41,598 bases of DNA from Thermoplasmata archaeon (lineage in GTDB: Archaea; Thermoplasmatota; Thermoplasmata; Lutacidiplasmatales; UBA184). Below are positions 1 through 8,144 of the stretch, one piece after another; the first letter of the stretch is position 1, and each line of letters begins with the position of its first letter. The notes beneath the pieces were generated by a model. That model was not told where the DNA came from. It made no database searches and was given only the letters and a program-made list of their open reading frames with translations. The translations under genes were made by a program, and so were the position numbers. Location: positions 1 through 41,598 of the forward strand of contig JAKIWD010000003.1 of NCBI GenBank assembly GCA_022750205.1. Direction: 5' to 3'.

Positions 1-1
1 C

Positions 2-928
2 GCCTACGGGATCCAGTTGCACTGCGCCCCGGCGAGCGTGGCGGTCTGCTTCGACCACCCGGCGACCATCAACGTCCCGGGCCTCGGCGTGGTCCCGCTG
101 CCCGGCCACGACCACCTAATCTCGACCACGGCGGACGACCACGACATCTGGTGGAACGTCGCGGTGGACCTGGTCTTCAACCAGTCGGTGTTCCCCGACT
201 ACAACGGCACCACGGGTATCAACTCGCTGAACGCACTGCTCCACTACCAGTCGACGGGCGCCGTATCGCCGGACCTGAACACCAATCTGTTCCTCAACTT
301 CCGGGTCCTGCCCCAGGTCGCGGGCCACCACGTGACCCCTGGCCCGGTCGCCTCGACCGGCGCGCTGAACATGAGCGTGCAGATGCCGGTGTTCTACAAC
401 GGCAAGGTCTACCCCAGCTTCTACGGGAACGGCTACTTCACTGGCGGGAACGTCACGTACAACAGCTCGTACGGCTCCCAGCCGCTGCAGGCCGCGCCAG
501 AACTCGGGGTCGGCCCGTCGACGTGGCCGGCGAACCCGGCGACGATCGCGCCGTTCTACGTGCTGGTACCCTGGTGGGGCCCGTCCTCGGCCCCCTACGA
601 CCCGGCATACAGTCCGGCGTCGTACGGGATACAGATGCACTGCGCTCCGGCGTCGATCGCCGTCTGCTGGGACCACCCGGCAACGATCAACGTGCCCGGA
701 CTCGGCGTCGTGCCCCTCCCCGGTCACGACCACCTGATCGGAACGTTGGCCGGCGGCAGGGACATCTGGTGGAACGTCGTCGTCGTCCTGGTCCTGAACC
801 AGAGCGCGTGGCCGTCGCTGAACGCCACGTCCGGCATCGTCTCGACATCGGACCTTGCCGCCGCTCAGCTGGCGGGCACTGCGTCGGCGGACCAGCCGAC
901 GAACGTCTTCCTGAACTTCTGGGTCTGA
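2..928 (+). CDS. Secreted-type protein with tandem duplicated domain, 5' end cut by window
   Basis: The reading frame is open from the first bases of the window, so the N-terminus lies outside it. About 308 residues are visible. They contain two copies of a domain about 206 residues apart: each has the string HCAPAS, a Cys pair (C-x8-C), DHPATINVPGLGVVPLPGHDHLI as near-identical segments, then DIWWNV and NQS. Between them lies a stretch rich in Tyr, Pro, Gly and Asn-x-Ser/Thr sequons, which is typical of archaeal exported proteins. No membrane anchor is seen at the C-terminus, which ends soon after NVFLNFWV. I do not recognise the family. The clustered His and Asp in PGHDH and the Cys pair could bind a metal, but that is only a guess. 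It ends about 130 bp before a TrmB-family regulator. Confidence 0.75.
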   Translation, partial: AYGIQLHCAPASVAVCFDHPATINVPGLGVVPLPGHDHLISTTADDHDIWWNVAVDLVFNQSVFPDYNGTTGINSLNALLHYQSTGAVSPDLNTNLFLNFRVLPQVAGHHVTPGPVASTGALNMSVQMPVFYNGKVYPSFYGNGYFTGGNVTYNSSYGSQPLQAAPELGVGPSTWPANPATIAPFYVLVPWWGPSSAPYDPAYSPASYGIQMHCAPASIAVCWDHPATINVPGLGVVPLPGHDHLIGTLAGGRDIWWNVVVVLVLNQSAWPSLNATSGIVSTSDLAAAQLAGTASADQPTNVFLNFWV

Positions 929-969
929 GGAGGAGAGGGAGGCGCCGCGACCAACCCTTTCCTGCCCTC

Positions 970-982
970 GTTTTCCGAAAAC
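970..982. promoter_or_regulatory. Perfect 6-bp-arm palindrome upstream of the TrmB gene
   Basis: GTTTTCCGAAAAC is an exact inverted repeat with a single central base. It lies in the only intergenic space between the duplicated-domain gene and the TrmB-family gene, about 75 bp before the TrmB start, next to an AT-richer patch (ACATGATAG). TrmB proteins are known to bind short palindromes, so an autoregulatory operator is possible; the match to a specific TrmB site is not shown. Confidence 0.35.
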
Positions 983-1056
983 ATGATAGCGGGCGACTCG
1001 ACCATGACCGCCCGGGGCCCGGCTCGGTGAACCGGCCCACGGGCGTGGGAGCGAAC

Positions 1057-1896
1057 ATGGAGTGGGCCGAACTCATCGTCACCCTCGCCCGGTTCGGGCT
1101 CCCCGAGCGTGAGGCCAAGCTCTACCTCGCCGCGCTGCGTCGCGGACGGGCGACGGCGCGCGAGCTGACGCGAGATGCGGCGGTCGATCGCGTCCTCGGA
1201 TATCGGCTCCTGGACGCGATGCGCGTCCAGGGCCTGATGGAGGTCACCGCCGAGCGACCTCGCCGCTACGCTCCCGTACCGCCCGCCCAACTGCTCGAAC
1301 GCGACCTGCGCAATCGTCGGGCCGTCCTGCAGGAGGACGAGCGCGTGGCCGAAGAACTGCGGGGCCACCTCGCCCGCCTCGCCGCACCCTCCAGCGACAC
1401 GCCCCGCTACCAGCTCCTGGTCGGATCGCCGCGCGTCTACGATTACCTCCAGGAGATGATCGGACGCGCGACCGAAAGCATCGACGTGATGCTCACCTTC
1501 CGGTCCCTGCGCGAGTCGCTCGAGCACGGCCTCCAAACGAGGATCGCCCCCTTCGTCGCCGGCGGCGGCACGGTCCGGATGTTGGTCGAGGCGGACCCAC
1601 GGCTGCGTCCCACGCTCCTCCGGCTCCGCCGGGCAACGCGCCGCTACCGCAAGGCCCAGATCCGGGAGCGGATGCCCCAACCGACCCGCCTGACGATCGT
1701 CGACCGGAAAGAAGCGCTCGTGTTCCTGGTCTCGGAGGCGAAGGACCGCCACGTCGACGAGGTCGCGGTGTGGACCGACCACCCGAGCTTCGTCGCCGGC
1801 CAACAGCTGTTCTTCGACCAGATCTGGTCCGAGTCGCCCCGCTCGGAACCCCCGGCCGGTGTCCCGAAGCCGGCGAGGGACGCGGGGAGGGCGTGA
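1057..1896 (+). CDS. TrmB-family transcriptional regulator
   Basis: A 279-residue protein. Residues about 1-70 form the TrmB winged helix-turn-helix: LARFGLPEREAKLYLAALR, then a Thr-Ala-Arg-Glu-Leu turn, a recognition-helix region and a wing ending RRYAPVPP. A charged helical linker follows (about 75-105). The C-terminal half (from about residue 110) resembles the phospholipase-D-like effector region of TrmB proteins, with VYDYLQEMI and SIDVMLTFRSLR. TrmB regulators of archaea usually sense sugars or redox and repress or activate nearby transport genes; no sugar transporter is adjacent, so the target is unknown. ATG at 1057 was chosen because the HTH begins right after it; an in-frame GTG at 1045 is possible. 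The frame is open much further upstream, but that part overlaps the preceding gene. It ends 11 bp from a convergent oxidoreductase gene. Confidence 0.88.
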   Translation: MEWAELIVTLARFGLPEREAKLYLAALRRGRATARELTRDAAVDRVLGYRLLDAMRVQGLMEVTAERPRRYAPVPPAQLLERDLRNRRAVLQEDERVAEELRGHLARLAAPSSDTPRYQLLVGSPRVYDYLQEMIGRATESIDVMLTFRSLRESLEHGLQTRIAPFVAGGGTVRMLVEADPRLRPTLLRLRRATRRYRKAQIRERMPQPTRLTIVDRKEALVFLVSEAKDRHVDEVAVWTDHPSFVAGQQLFFDQIWSESPRSEPPAGVPKPARDAGRA

Positions 1897-1907
1897 GCTG
1901 ACCCGGC

Positions 1908-2999
1908 TCACCCCGAGGTCGCCGTCGCACGCTCGGGTACTTCGGGAGGCGAGGTGCCAGCCCTGCTCTGGCGATTTTCGTGGTCCGCGGATGTCAGACC
2001 TACCGATCCCTCGGCGAGCGCCGCCACGCCGGCCCATCCCTGCATCGACCGAACGGTCTCCTCGAAGGGCGCGCCGCCAAAATCGAAGATGCCGGCGATC
2101 TCGGTCACTCCGATCTCTTCGAGCCAATGCACTCGCTCGCGCAGCTCGGCGGGAGCGCCGATCAACGTGAGACCGCGATCGGCGAGCGTTCCCGCAACTC
2201 CCAGGTCCGGGTGCTGGGATCGGTGGGCCGCGAGGCGGGCGTCCTCCGGATCCAAGCGTGAGTCGAGGAACCGTTGGAGGCGTCGGACCGGTCGATCCCG
2301 ATCACCCACCGCCACATGGAACGCCGCGAGGACTCGCGGTTCGACGTCCCGTGGGAGCGAGCGGCGATACGATCGGACCGTCTCCGGGAGTTCATCGATA
2401 TCGCTGAGCGTGGCGTACGGGATCAACGCGATCCCGTGGCCGCGTCGACCGACGTCGCGGATCGACGCCGGTCGGCCCGCGGCTACCCACAGCGGGGGGT
2501 GGGGCCGCTGCACCGGGTCGACGTTGAGCGAAACGGGAGGGGCGGTGGGACGCGTTTGAACGGGCTCGCCCCGGAGCGCCGCAACCAGCCGAGGTAACCG
2601 CTCTGCGAAGTCGACGGATCGAGCAGCGGGATCCAAACCGAACCCACGGAATTCCCGGCCCATGTACCCGCTCCCGACCGCAAGCTCCAGGCGACCGTTC
2701 GAAAGCCGGTCCAGGGTCGCGTACGCTTCGGCGAGACGGATCGGGTCGTGGAACGGTAGGACCGCAACGAGCGGGCCGAGTCGGATCCGACGGGTCCGGG
2801 CCGCGGCCGCCGCAAGCACGACTGCGGGAGAGGCGATCGCTCCCGAACGGTGGAAGTGGTGTTCCCCGACCCAGAACTGGTCGAAACCCAGGCGCTCGGA
2901 GTGTACCGCGAGCTCGACCGCCTCCCGTACCGGGTCCCGGTCGAACGAACGGGGGTCCGTCGGGTAGGTGTCCGCGATGGTGAAGGCCCCGAACCTCAC
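1908..2999 (-). CDS. Luciferase-like (LLM class) flavin/F420-dependent oxidoreductase
   Basis: A 363-residue TIM-barrel oxidoreductase of the luciferase-like monooxygenase class. Family marks are the N-terminal MRFGAF strand, GFDQFWVGEHHF, the run SPAVVLAAAAARTRRIRLG, the flavin-phosphate region LSNGRLELAVGSGYMGREF, and PPLWVAAGRP. Such enzymes use reduced FMN or coenzyme F420; the sequence alone does not tell which, nor the substrate. The last 25 or so residues, after the region ending AALAEG, are polar and probably disordered. The start is GTG at 2999, and a TATA-like GGTTAGG on the other strand is centred about 27 bp upstream, consistent with a leaderless message. It converges on the TrmB gene with an 11 bp gap and is divergent from the DoxX-like gene. 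Confidence 0.9.
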   Translation of the reverse strand: MRFGAFTIADTYPTDPRSFDRDPVREAVELAVHSERLGFDQFWVGEHHFHRSGAIASPAVVLAAAAARTRRIRLGPLVAVLPFHDPIRLAEAYATLDRLSNGRLELAVGSGYMGREFRGFGLDPAARSVDFAERLPRLVAALRGEPVQTRPTAPPVSLNVDPVQRPHPPLWVAAGRPASIRDVGRRGHGIALIPYATLSDIDELPETVRSYRRSLPRDVEPRVLAAFHVAVGDRDRPVRRLQRFLDSRLDPEDARLAAHRSQHPDLGVAGTLADRGLTLIGAPAELRERVHWLEEIGVTEIAGIFDFGGAPFEETVRSMQGWAGVAALAEGSVGLTSADHENRQSRAGTSPPEVPERATATSG

Positions 3000-3021
3000 G
3001 GGGATTCGATTCGGGACGACG

Positions 3022-3029
3022 GGGTTAGG
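3022..3029 (-). promoter_or_regulatory. TATA-like element for the LLM oxidoreductase gene
   Basis: On the minus strand this reads CCTAACCC, centred about 27 bp before the GTG at 2999. The spacing fits an archaeal TATA box driving a leaderless transcript. Confidence 0.4.
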
Positions 3030-3115
3030 TTGTTTGTGATTGCGCGGAAGACAACACGGCTTGATTCCCCCACCCCGTGTCGGTCGGTCGTGGCGGCCCT
3101 CCCCTGCACGGAGTC

Positions 3116-3772
3116 ATGGTGACCGAGGGAGAACGCTCCGCACGCCGCATTCCCGCGGGCTCACCTCCCCGGGCGCTCGCGCTCGTTCGGGTCGGGCTCG
3201 GGGTCGTGTGGGCGCTGAATCTGATCTTCATCCTCGACCCGGCGAACCAATTCTTTTCCAGTTTCTCGGACACCGCCCAGTCCTACGCCCCCACTACGCT
3301 CGGCGGGCCGGCACTGGCGACGTTTGTCTCCTCGCAGGGCGATCTCTTCAGTGCCGCCATCGCCGCCACCACCGCCTACCTCGCGGTGGCGTTCCTGATC
3401 GGACTGACGACGCGACTCGCCGCACTGGTGGGCCTCGCCTTCAATGCGTCCCTACTCATCTCCCAATTCGGCAGCATCGTCGTGATCCCGGGGGGGACCG
3501 ACGTCGGCCCGATGCCGTTGTACCTCGTACTCTACCTCGCCCTATTGGCGGCCGGGGGGCCGACCCTCTTGTCGGTCGACGGGTGGTGGCTCCGACGTCC
3601 GGACGATACGGCGTCCGAGGGTCGGCCGGAGTCGCTCGATCGGCTCCGCCGATCATGGAGGTGGGCTTGGTCCGTTGCCCGGCGCCCGGCTCGGGTAACG
3701 AGCGCCGACGTCGGTCTTTCCGGTCTGCCCCGCGGTCGACCGAGGAGCGCGGCGGAAAAGACCAACCTCTAG
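3116..3772 (+). CDS. DoxX-like integral membrane protein
   Basis: A 218-residue protein with about four hydrophobic segments: LVRVGLGVVWALNLIFIL near the N-terminus, AAIAATTAYLAVAFLIGL, the segment after TRLAALVGLAF, and PLYLVLYLALLAAGG. The pattern of a long first helix, an extracytoplasmic loop and three further helices, with TTRLAALVG between helices two and three, matches the DoxX/DoxD (thiosulfate:quinone oxidoreductase subunit-like) superfamily. The family covers quinone-linked enzymes and many proteins of unknown role; no DoxA partner or oxidase gene is adjacent, so the reaction is not assigned. The C-terminal 60 residues are basic and polar. ATG 3116 is taken as the start; an in-frame GTG at 3077 would add 13 residues. 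No clear TATA element was found for either. Confidence 0.7.
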   Translation: MVTEGERSARRIPAGSPPRALALVRVGLGVVWALNLIFILDPANQFFSSFSDTAQSYAPTTLGGPALATFVSSQGDLFSAAIAATTAYLAVAFLIGLTTRLAALVGLAFNASLLISQFGSIVVIPGGTDVGPMPLYLVLYLALLAAGGPTLLSVDGWWLRRPDDTASEGRPESLDRLRRSWRWAWSVARRPARVTSADVGLSGLPRGRPRSAAEKTNL

Positions 3773-3968
3773 CTGCTGCCCGTTCGGTCAACCTCCGTGA
3801 GGCCTTCGTGGGGGGAGCCTCGGGTCGCGACGTCGCCCACTTCAACTCGACTCGCTCGATCCCCCACTCAGTCACGGTTCGGACCGGGGTCGCCGGCCAA
3901 ATGACCACCGTGTCGACCCCTCGCGCGAAGGGTCGGTCGGGGTGGCTGGTTCCCCTCCGTCCGAACGC

Positions 3969-3977
3969 CTAAATATG
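3969..3977 (+). promoter_or_regulatory. TATA-like element upstream of amt
   Basis: CTAAATATG is the only AT-rich patch in the 287 bp between the DoxX-like gene and the ammonium transporter. It would place transcription start near 4000, giving a leader of about 60 nt. The rest of the 3773-4059 gap shows no gene that I can support. Confidence 0.4.
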
Positions 3978-4059
3978 GCGCGCTCGCCGTTGCCATCTCG
4001 GAGCAGTCGGTGGGAGTGGCCAGGACAACCTCCCCGATCGACCGCCCGGGCCCAGCCCC

Positions 4060-5331
4060 TTGATCTCGGAAGCGCTCGTCAACAACCTCTGGGTCCTGCT
4101 CGCGGGCCTCCTGGTCTTCACCATGACCATCGCGGTCGGCCTCCTCGAGGTCGGCGAGCTCGGCGAAGGATTCGACTTCAGTCTGCTCAAGACCCTGCTC
4201 ATGACGGTCGCCGCGATCGTCGTGATGGGGGTCGTCGGGTTCAATACCGCGTTCGCCCCGACCTGGAACGGCATCATCGGCAACCCGTTCTACGGCCCGG
4301 GCTTTTTCCTGGGGGCCTTCAGCTCCACCCCGGTCGACCCGGTCCGGGACGTCTGGTGGTCGGTCAGTAGCCAAGGACTCACGCTCGGCACGTACTTCCT
4401 GTTCGAGACGGCGTTCGCCGCGGTCACCCTGGCGCTGGTCGGGGTTGTCTTCCTGCGGAAGGTCAAGTTCTCGGCGATCGCCGGGTTCAGCCTGGTCTAC
4501 TTCGTCCTCATCTGGAACCTTCCGGCCGCATGGATCTGGAACCCCTCCGGCTGGCTCGCGAAGATGGGGATGTTCGATTTCGCCGGTGGCCTGGTGGTCC
4601 ACGGGGCAGCCGGAGCGGCCGGTCTCGGCGTGCTCTACCAGATATGGCGCGAGGAGCGCGCGCGCGGTGCCACGGAGAGCCCCCAGGTGGCGATCAAGGT
4701 CAGTCCGGGGTGGCTGACGCTCGCGATCCTGCTCCTGTGGGTCGGCTGGTTCGGATTCAATCCCGGCAGCGTGCTGCAGTTCAATGACGAGGCCATCGTC
4801 GTCGTTCTCACGACCTTCCTAGCCGCCTCCGCGAGCGCGCTCTCTCTGCTCGCCCTCGGGGCGATCTACGACCGCCAGAATCCTCCCTTGCTGGAGGGTG
4901 TCAACGGGGTCCTCATGGGGCTGATCGTGATCACCCCATTGGCCGGCTTCGTCAGTCCGGGTAGCGCGCTGATACTCGGGTTCCTCGCGGGACCCGTATT
5001 CCTGATCGGGGAGCGGATCTTCGGCCGCTTCCACTGGTACACCGACCCCGTTGGCCTGATGCCGGGCCACCTGCTCGGCGGGCTGTTCGGGATCAGCATG
5101 ATCGCATTCTTCTCCCAGACGGCGTTCGCGTCGCCCGCGGGCGCGCCCGGGCTGCCCAACGGGCTGCTGTTCGGCGGCGGCATGTCCGCCGCCCATCAGC
5201 TCGGCATCGAGCTGTTCGGGGTCGTGGTCGTCATCGTCGTCGTGTTCATCCTGTCCTTCGCGACGATGGCGATCCTTGCCCGGGTCCTGGGTGGGATCGT
5301 GCCCGCCCCGGATCGACCCGCGGTCCCTTAG
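4060..5331 (+). CDS. amt: Amt-family ammonium transporter
   Basis: A 423-residue polytopic protein with about 11 membrane segments that conducts ammonium/ammonia across the cytoplasmic membrane. The family signature DFAGGLVVHGAAGAAGL is at about residues 173-189, and LLWVGWFGFNPGS at about 225-237. The two pore histidines of the family are present: H181 in the first motif and H337 in GHLLGG. The LFETAFA segment corresponds to the aromatic gate region, and GLIVITPLAGFVSP is also typical. The start is TTG at 4060: an in-frame stop at 3970 limits the frame and no ATG or GTG lies between. The length is normal for Amt. A PII gene (glnK) usually sits next to archaeal amt, but here the neighbours are a DoxX-like protein and an efflux operon on the other strand. 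Confidence 0.95.
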   Translation: MISEALVNNLWVLLAGLLVFTMTIAVGLLEVGELGEGFDFSLLKTLLMTVAAIVVMGVVGFNTAFAPTWNGIIGNPFYGPGFFLGAFSSTPVDPVRDVWWSVSSQGLTLGTYFLFETAFAAVTLALVGVVFLRKVKFSAIAGFSLVYFVLIWNLPAAWIWNPSGWLAKMGMFDFAGGLVVHGAAGAAGLGVLYQIWREERARGATESPQVAIKVSPGWLTLAILLLWVGWFGFNPGSVLQFNDEAIVVVLTTFLAASASALSLLALGAIYDRQNPPLLEGVNGVLMGLIVITPLAGFVSPGSALILGFLAGPVFLIGERIFGRFHWYTDPVGLMPGHLLGGLFGISMIAFFSQTAFASPAGAPGLPNGLLFGGGMSAAHQLGIELFGVVVVIVVVFILSFATMAILARVLGGIVPAPDRPAVP

Positions 5332-5404
5332 CGAGCGCATCGAGGCCGAGTCGCGCCCCCCGCCTGCGGGTGACGGCGTGCGCTCGCCCCCGACGAGGGC
5401 GGGC

Positions 5405-7024
5405 TCACGGGCGGGGGGCGGTCGTGGCGACGGGGTGCGGCGCCGAGATAGCATGGGACGTCTCCGCCGGTCCCGAGGCGGTCGTCCGACTTCCGTCCTG
5501 TAGATACCGGAAGTTGCGCATCGCCAGGGTGAAGATGACGCCGACCACGGCCAGCGCTGCCGTCAGCGCGTAGACGACCTCGAAGCCGGTCAGGTCGTAC
5601 CCTCGGAACGGAACGGAGATCGGGCCGCTCGGGCCGGCGACCGTCAGGTAGTACGTGCCGAGGTAGCTCGCGAGGATGGACGTCACGAGCACCGGGGCGA
5701 CCGCGCTGCCCAGGTTACGGAACGTCTGATTCATCCCGGTCTGGATGCCCAGCTCCCGCCGGTCGGCGGAGAGGACGATGGTGTTGCTCATCGAGATCAG
5801 CACGCCAACGTTGCCCACCATCAGGAAGATCGGGAGCACCGCCATATCCAGCAGGCTGCGGTTGAAGGCGATCAGCGACGTCGCGCCGACGGCGCACAGG
5901 GCAAAGCCCAACGTCATGATCGGCTTGGGGCCGAATCGCGCGACGGCACGGCCCAGGAACGGCCCGAAGGCGAGCATCGAGAGCGACCACGGGAGCGCGA
6001 TCAGGCCGGCTTGAAGCTCCCCCTGGTTGAACCCAGGCCCGAACGGCAGCTCGATGAGGACGATCTCCGTCGTGAAGACGAGGAACATCAGCAGACCGGC
6101 GACGACCCCCGTCACGTTGGAGACCCAGATGTTCCGCGCGCGGAGCGCCGCGAAGCTGATCACCGGGCTCTTGGCGCGTTGCTCCCAGAACGCGAAGAAC
6201 GCAAAGCCGACGACCGCCAGCAGGATGAACTGAGGGACGCCCCAGGGTACCCCGTCCCAGGTGACCGCGGAGAACGACGTCCAACCCCAGGCGCTGCCTT
6301 CGCTGATGGCGAACATCAGCGTGGCGAGGCCGAAGCCGAGGCTGGCGACACCGGGGAAGTCGAGCGAGGGGTTGGCCGTGCGCGTCGACTCCTTGAGCAG
6401 CAGCCACGCGGCGATCAGCAGGGCGATGGCGATCGGGATCACGGTGTGGTACGTGGCGGGCCAGCCGTACGTCTGGGCGAGGTAGCCGCCCCCCACGAGG
6501 CCCATCGACGCCCCAGCGGCGAACATGCCGCTGAGGATCCCTTGTGCCTGACCCACGCGGCGGCCGGGGAACACTTCGGGGATCATCGCGAAGCCGAGCG
6601 GGAACATCGCCATCCCCGTCCCCTGGAGGGCCCGGACGGCGATCAAGAGGTACAGCTGGTTGGGGCGGCTCACGCCGAAGAACGACCCGATGTTCGGCGT
6701 GAATCCGGCGAGCGAGACCGCGATGCCATAGACCGTCATCGCGACGAGGAGCATGCGCTTCTTCCCGTAGAGGTCGCCGAGCTTGCCGAAGATCGGCGTG
6801 ACGACCACCCCTACGAGCAGGTAGGCCGAGAGGATCCAGGCTATGTTCGAGAACGATCCGCCGGTCTGGTCGAAGAAGGTGTAGAACTGGCTGAAGGCGG
6901 GCAGGACCATCGTCTCGACGTAGGTGACCATCAGCGCCATGCCGGCCAGGATGCCGAGCACGATCCGCGCCTGACGGACGTCGTAGGGCCGCCCGTCCAT
7001 CAGCGTCTCGGGCGCGCCGCTCAT
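5405..7024 (-). CDS. MFS multidrug-efflux-type transporter (EmrB/QacA, DHA2 type)
   Basis: A 539-residue major facilitator protein with about 14 predicted membrane helices, the arrangement of the DHA2 drug:proton antiporters. The motif A loop GKLGDLYGKKRMLL lies between helices 2 and 3, and the motif-C-like segment GMFAAGASMGLVGGGYL is in the fifth helix. Proteins of this group export hydrophobic drugs or metabolites using the proton gradient; the substrate here is not evident. The C-terminal 35 residues are polar and probably cytoplasmic. The ATG overlaps the stop of the upstream MarR-type regulator by 4 bp (ATGA), so the two are surely one operon and translationally coupled. The regulator is therefore the likely repressor of this pump. 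Confidence 0.93.
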   Translation of the reverse strand: MSGAPETLMDGRPYDVRQARIVLGILAGMALMVTYVETMVLPAFSQFYTFFDQTGGSFSNIAWILSAYLLVGVVVTPIFGKLGDLYGKKRMLLVAMTVYGIAVSLAGFTPNIGSFFGVSRPNQLYLLIAVRALQGTGMAMFPLGFAMIPEVFPGRRVGQAQGILSGMFAAGASMGLVGGGYLAQTYGWPATYHTVIPIAIALLIAAWLLLKESTRTANPSLDFPGVASLGFGLATLMFAISEGSAWGWTSFSAVTWDGVPWGVPQFILLAVVGFAFFAFWEQRAKSPVISFAALRARNIWVSNVTGVVAGLLMFLVFTTEIVLIELPFGPGFNQGELQAGLIALPWSLSMLAFGPFLGRAVARFGPKPIMTLGFALCAVGATSLIAFNRSLLDMAVLPIFLMVGNVGVLISMSNTIVLSADRRELGIQTGMNQTFRNLGSAVAPVLVTSILASYLGTYYLTVAGPSGPISVPFRGYDLTGFEVVYALTAALAVVGVIFTLAMRNFRYLQDGSRTTASGPAETSHAISAPHPVATTAPRP

Positions 7025-7518
7025 GCGGCGCCCCCGGGCGCCGCCAGGACAACGGGACCGAGGGTCCTGGGTCCGATGGCGCGAAGGACTCGCGCAGCGG
7101 CCTCGAGGTCGCTCGCCGGCAGGCGAGAGGTGCGCTCGGCCATCCGGCTCCCGAGCTCCCGCCAGATCTCGGTGAGGGTCTTGCGACCCTGAGGCGTGGC
7201 CGAGACGAGCACTACGCGGCGATCCTCGCTCGAACGGTTCCGCACGACCAGGCCCGCGTCAACGAGATCGTCGACCGCGACCGTGATGCTCGGGGGGGTG
7301 ACGGCGAGCTCGTCCGCGATGTGGACGCCGTTGACCGGTCCACGCTCGACGATGTAATTCAGTGCCCAAAATTGGCAGACCGCGAGCCCCATCGGTCGGA
7401 CGGTCTCTGCCAGGACGGCACGGATCCCGACCGTCGCGCCGTGAAAGGCGTCCAGCAGATCCTGTTGGGTTCCCGGGCGGGCGGCATCCGAGGACGACGA
7501 GCGGGGATTGGGGACCAT
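7021..7518 (-). CDS. MarR-family transcriptional repressor
   Basis: A 165-residue protein with the MarR winged helix-turn-helix: helix region VCQFWALNYIVERGPVNG, then HIADELAVTPPSITVAVDDLVDAGLV (helix-turn-recognition helix) and the wing NRSSEDRRVVLVSATPQG with its conserved Asp-Arg-Arg. Flanking helices would form the dimer interface. The family responds to small aromatic or lipophilic ligands and typically represses its own operon with an adjacent pump. The gene lies directly upstream of an MFS exporter with a 4 bp overlap. Its ATG (7518) is about 28 bp from a strong TATA element, so the message is probably leaderless, and a palindrome adjoins that element. The N-terminal 14 residues are polar and not part of the fold. 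Confidence 0.93.
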   Translation of the reverse strand: MVPNPRSSSSDAARPGTQQDLLDAFHGATVGIRAVLAETVRPMGLAVCQFWALNYIVERGPVNGVHIADELAVTPPSITVAVDDLVDAGLVVRNRSSEDRRVVLVSATPQGRKTLTEIWRELGSRMAERTSRLPASDLEAAARVLRAIGPRTLGPVVLAAPGGAA

Positions 7519-7541
7519 GGGGGCGACCCATTTCGTGTGGT

Positions 7542-7550
7542 GTATAAATA
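7542..7550 (-). promoter_or_regulatory. TATA box of the MarR-MFS operon
   Basis: On the minus strand this reads TATTTATAC, a near-consensus archaeal TATA box, centred about 28 bp before the ATG at 7518. It sits within the most AT-rich 30 bp of the window. Confidence 0.65.
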
Positions 7551-7565
7551 ATTAGCTTATCTAAT
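7551..7565. promoter_or_regulatory. Palindromic operator candidate for the MarR-type repressor
   Basis: ATTAG-CTTAT-CTAAT is an exact inverted repeat with 5 bp arms and a 5 bp spacer. Its spacing and TAG/CTA half sites resemble many MarR-family operators. It abuts the upstream side of the TATA box, where the TFB recognition element should lie, so bound repressor would block assembly of the pre-initiation complex. Binding is inferred. Confidence 0.55.
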
Positions 7566-7658
7566 CATTTAGGAGAGAGTCCGGTCTCGGCGGGCTCCTC
7601 CCCTCGGCGGTGGCGGCGTTGTGCCAAGGTTGAAGAGGGGGGGGCCGGTCCCCGGTTA

Positions 7659-8102
7659 ATGGTCCAATACGCCGAGCAAGACATCGTACCGCTCGACCGC
7701 GCCCGGCTCTGGAAGTTCCTGGACCTCCACCTCGACAACTCGGTCATCGTCCAGATCCATCCCGACATCGTCGGGCAGACCCTGCTCAGCTCCCGGGGCA
7801 ACGAGACGACCGTCGAACGGCAGATCCGATTCCTGGGATCCACGAGGCGGTCAGTTTGGAAGCTTACGTACGACCGCCCGGACCGCGCACGGTGGGAGAT
7901 CATCGAGAGCAAGGGCCCGATGGCTCAAGGGAGCTACCTGGAGAACACCTATTCCGATGACCCGGGAGGGACCCTGATCCAATCCGAAGGGGACATACGG
8001 GTCACCACGCTCCCGGGATTCATGCAACGCGGCGTCGTCAATGGGGCGATGAACTCCATCGGCAAGCAGGACCTTGCGTACCTCAAAGCCCACCCGATCT
8101 GA
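7659..8102 (+). CDS. SRPBCC-fold (START/polyketide-cyclase-like) protein
   Basis: A 147-residue protein with the outline of the SRPBCC helix-grip fold: an N-terminal strand QYAEQDIVPLDRARLWKFL, a central beta sheet (ETTVERQIRFLGSTRRS, RARWEIIESKGPM, GSYLENTYS) and a long C-terminal helix after GDIRVTTLPGF. Proteins of this fold bind hydrophobic ligands or act as cyclases or aromatases. No catalytic residue can be picked out and the ligand is unknown. It stands on the opposite strand from the MarR-MFS operon, with about 140 bp of shared upstream region, and is followed 42 bp later by the AlkD-like gene on the same strand, so the pair may be cotranscribed. Confidence 0.75.
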   Translation: MVQYAEQDIVPLDRARLWKFLDLHLDNSVIVQIHPDIVGQTLLSSRGNETTVERQIRFLGSTRRSVWKLTYDRPDRARWEIIESKGPMAQGSYLENTYSDDPGGTLIQSEGDIRVTTLPGFMQRGVVNGAMNSIGKQDLAYLKAHPI

Positions 8103-8144
8103 GCCCGACGGCCGCCGATCGACCGGCGTCGCGCTTCCGTTTGC

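Noticed and set aside
151-1056. Upstream extension of the TrmB reading frame
   Set aside because: It overlaps the duplicated-domain gene in another frame and is Arg/Pro-rich; the TrmB fold begins at 1057.
6011-7192. 393-codon plus-strand frame opposite the MFS transporter
   Set aside because: Hydrophilic Asp/Arg/His-rich composition with no family features; the opposite strand codes for a clear MFS protein.
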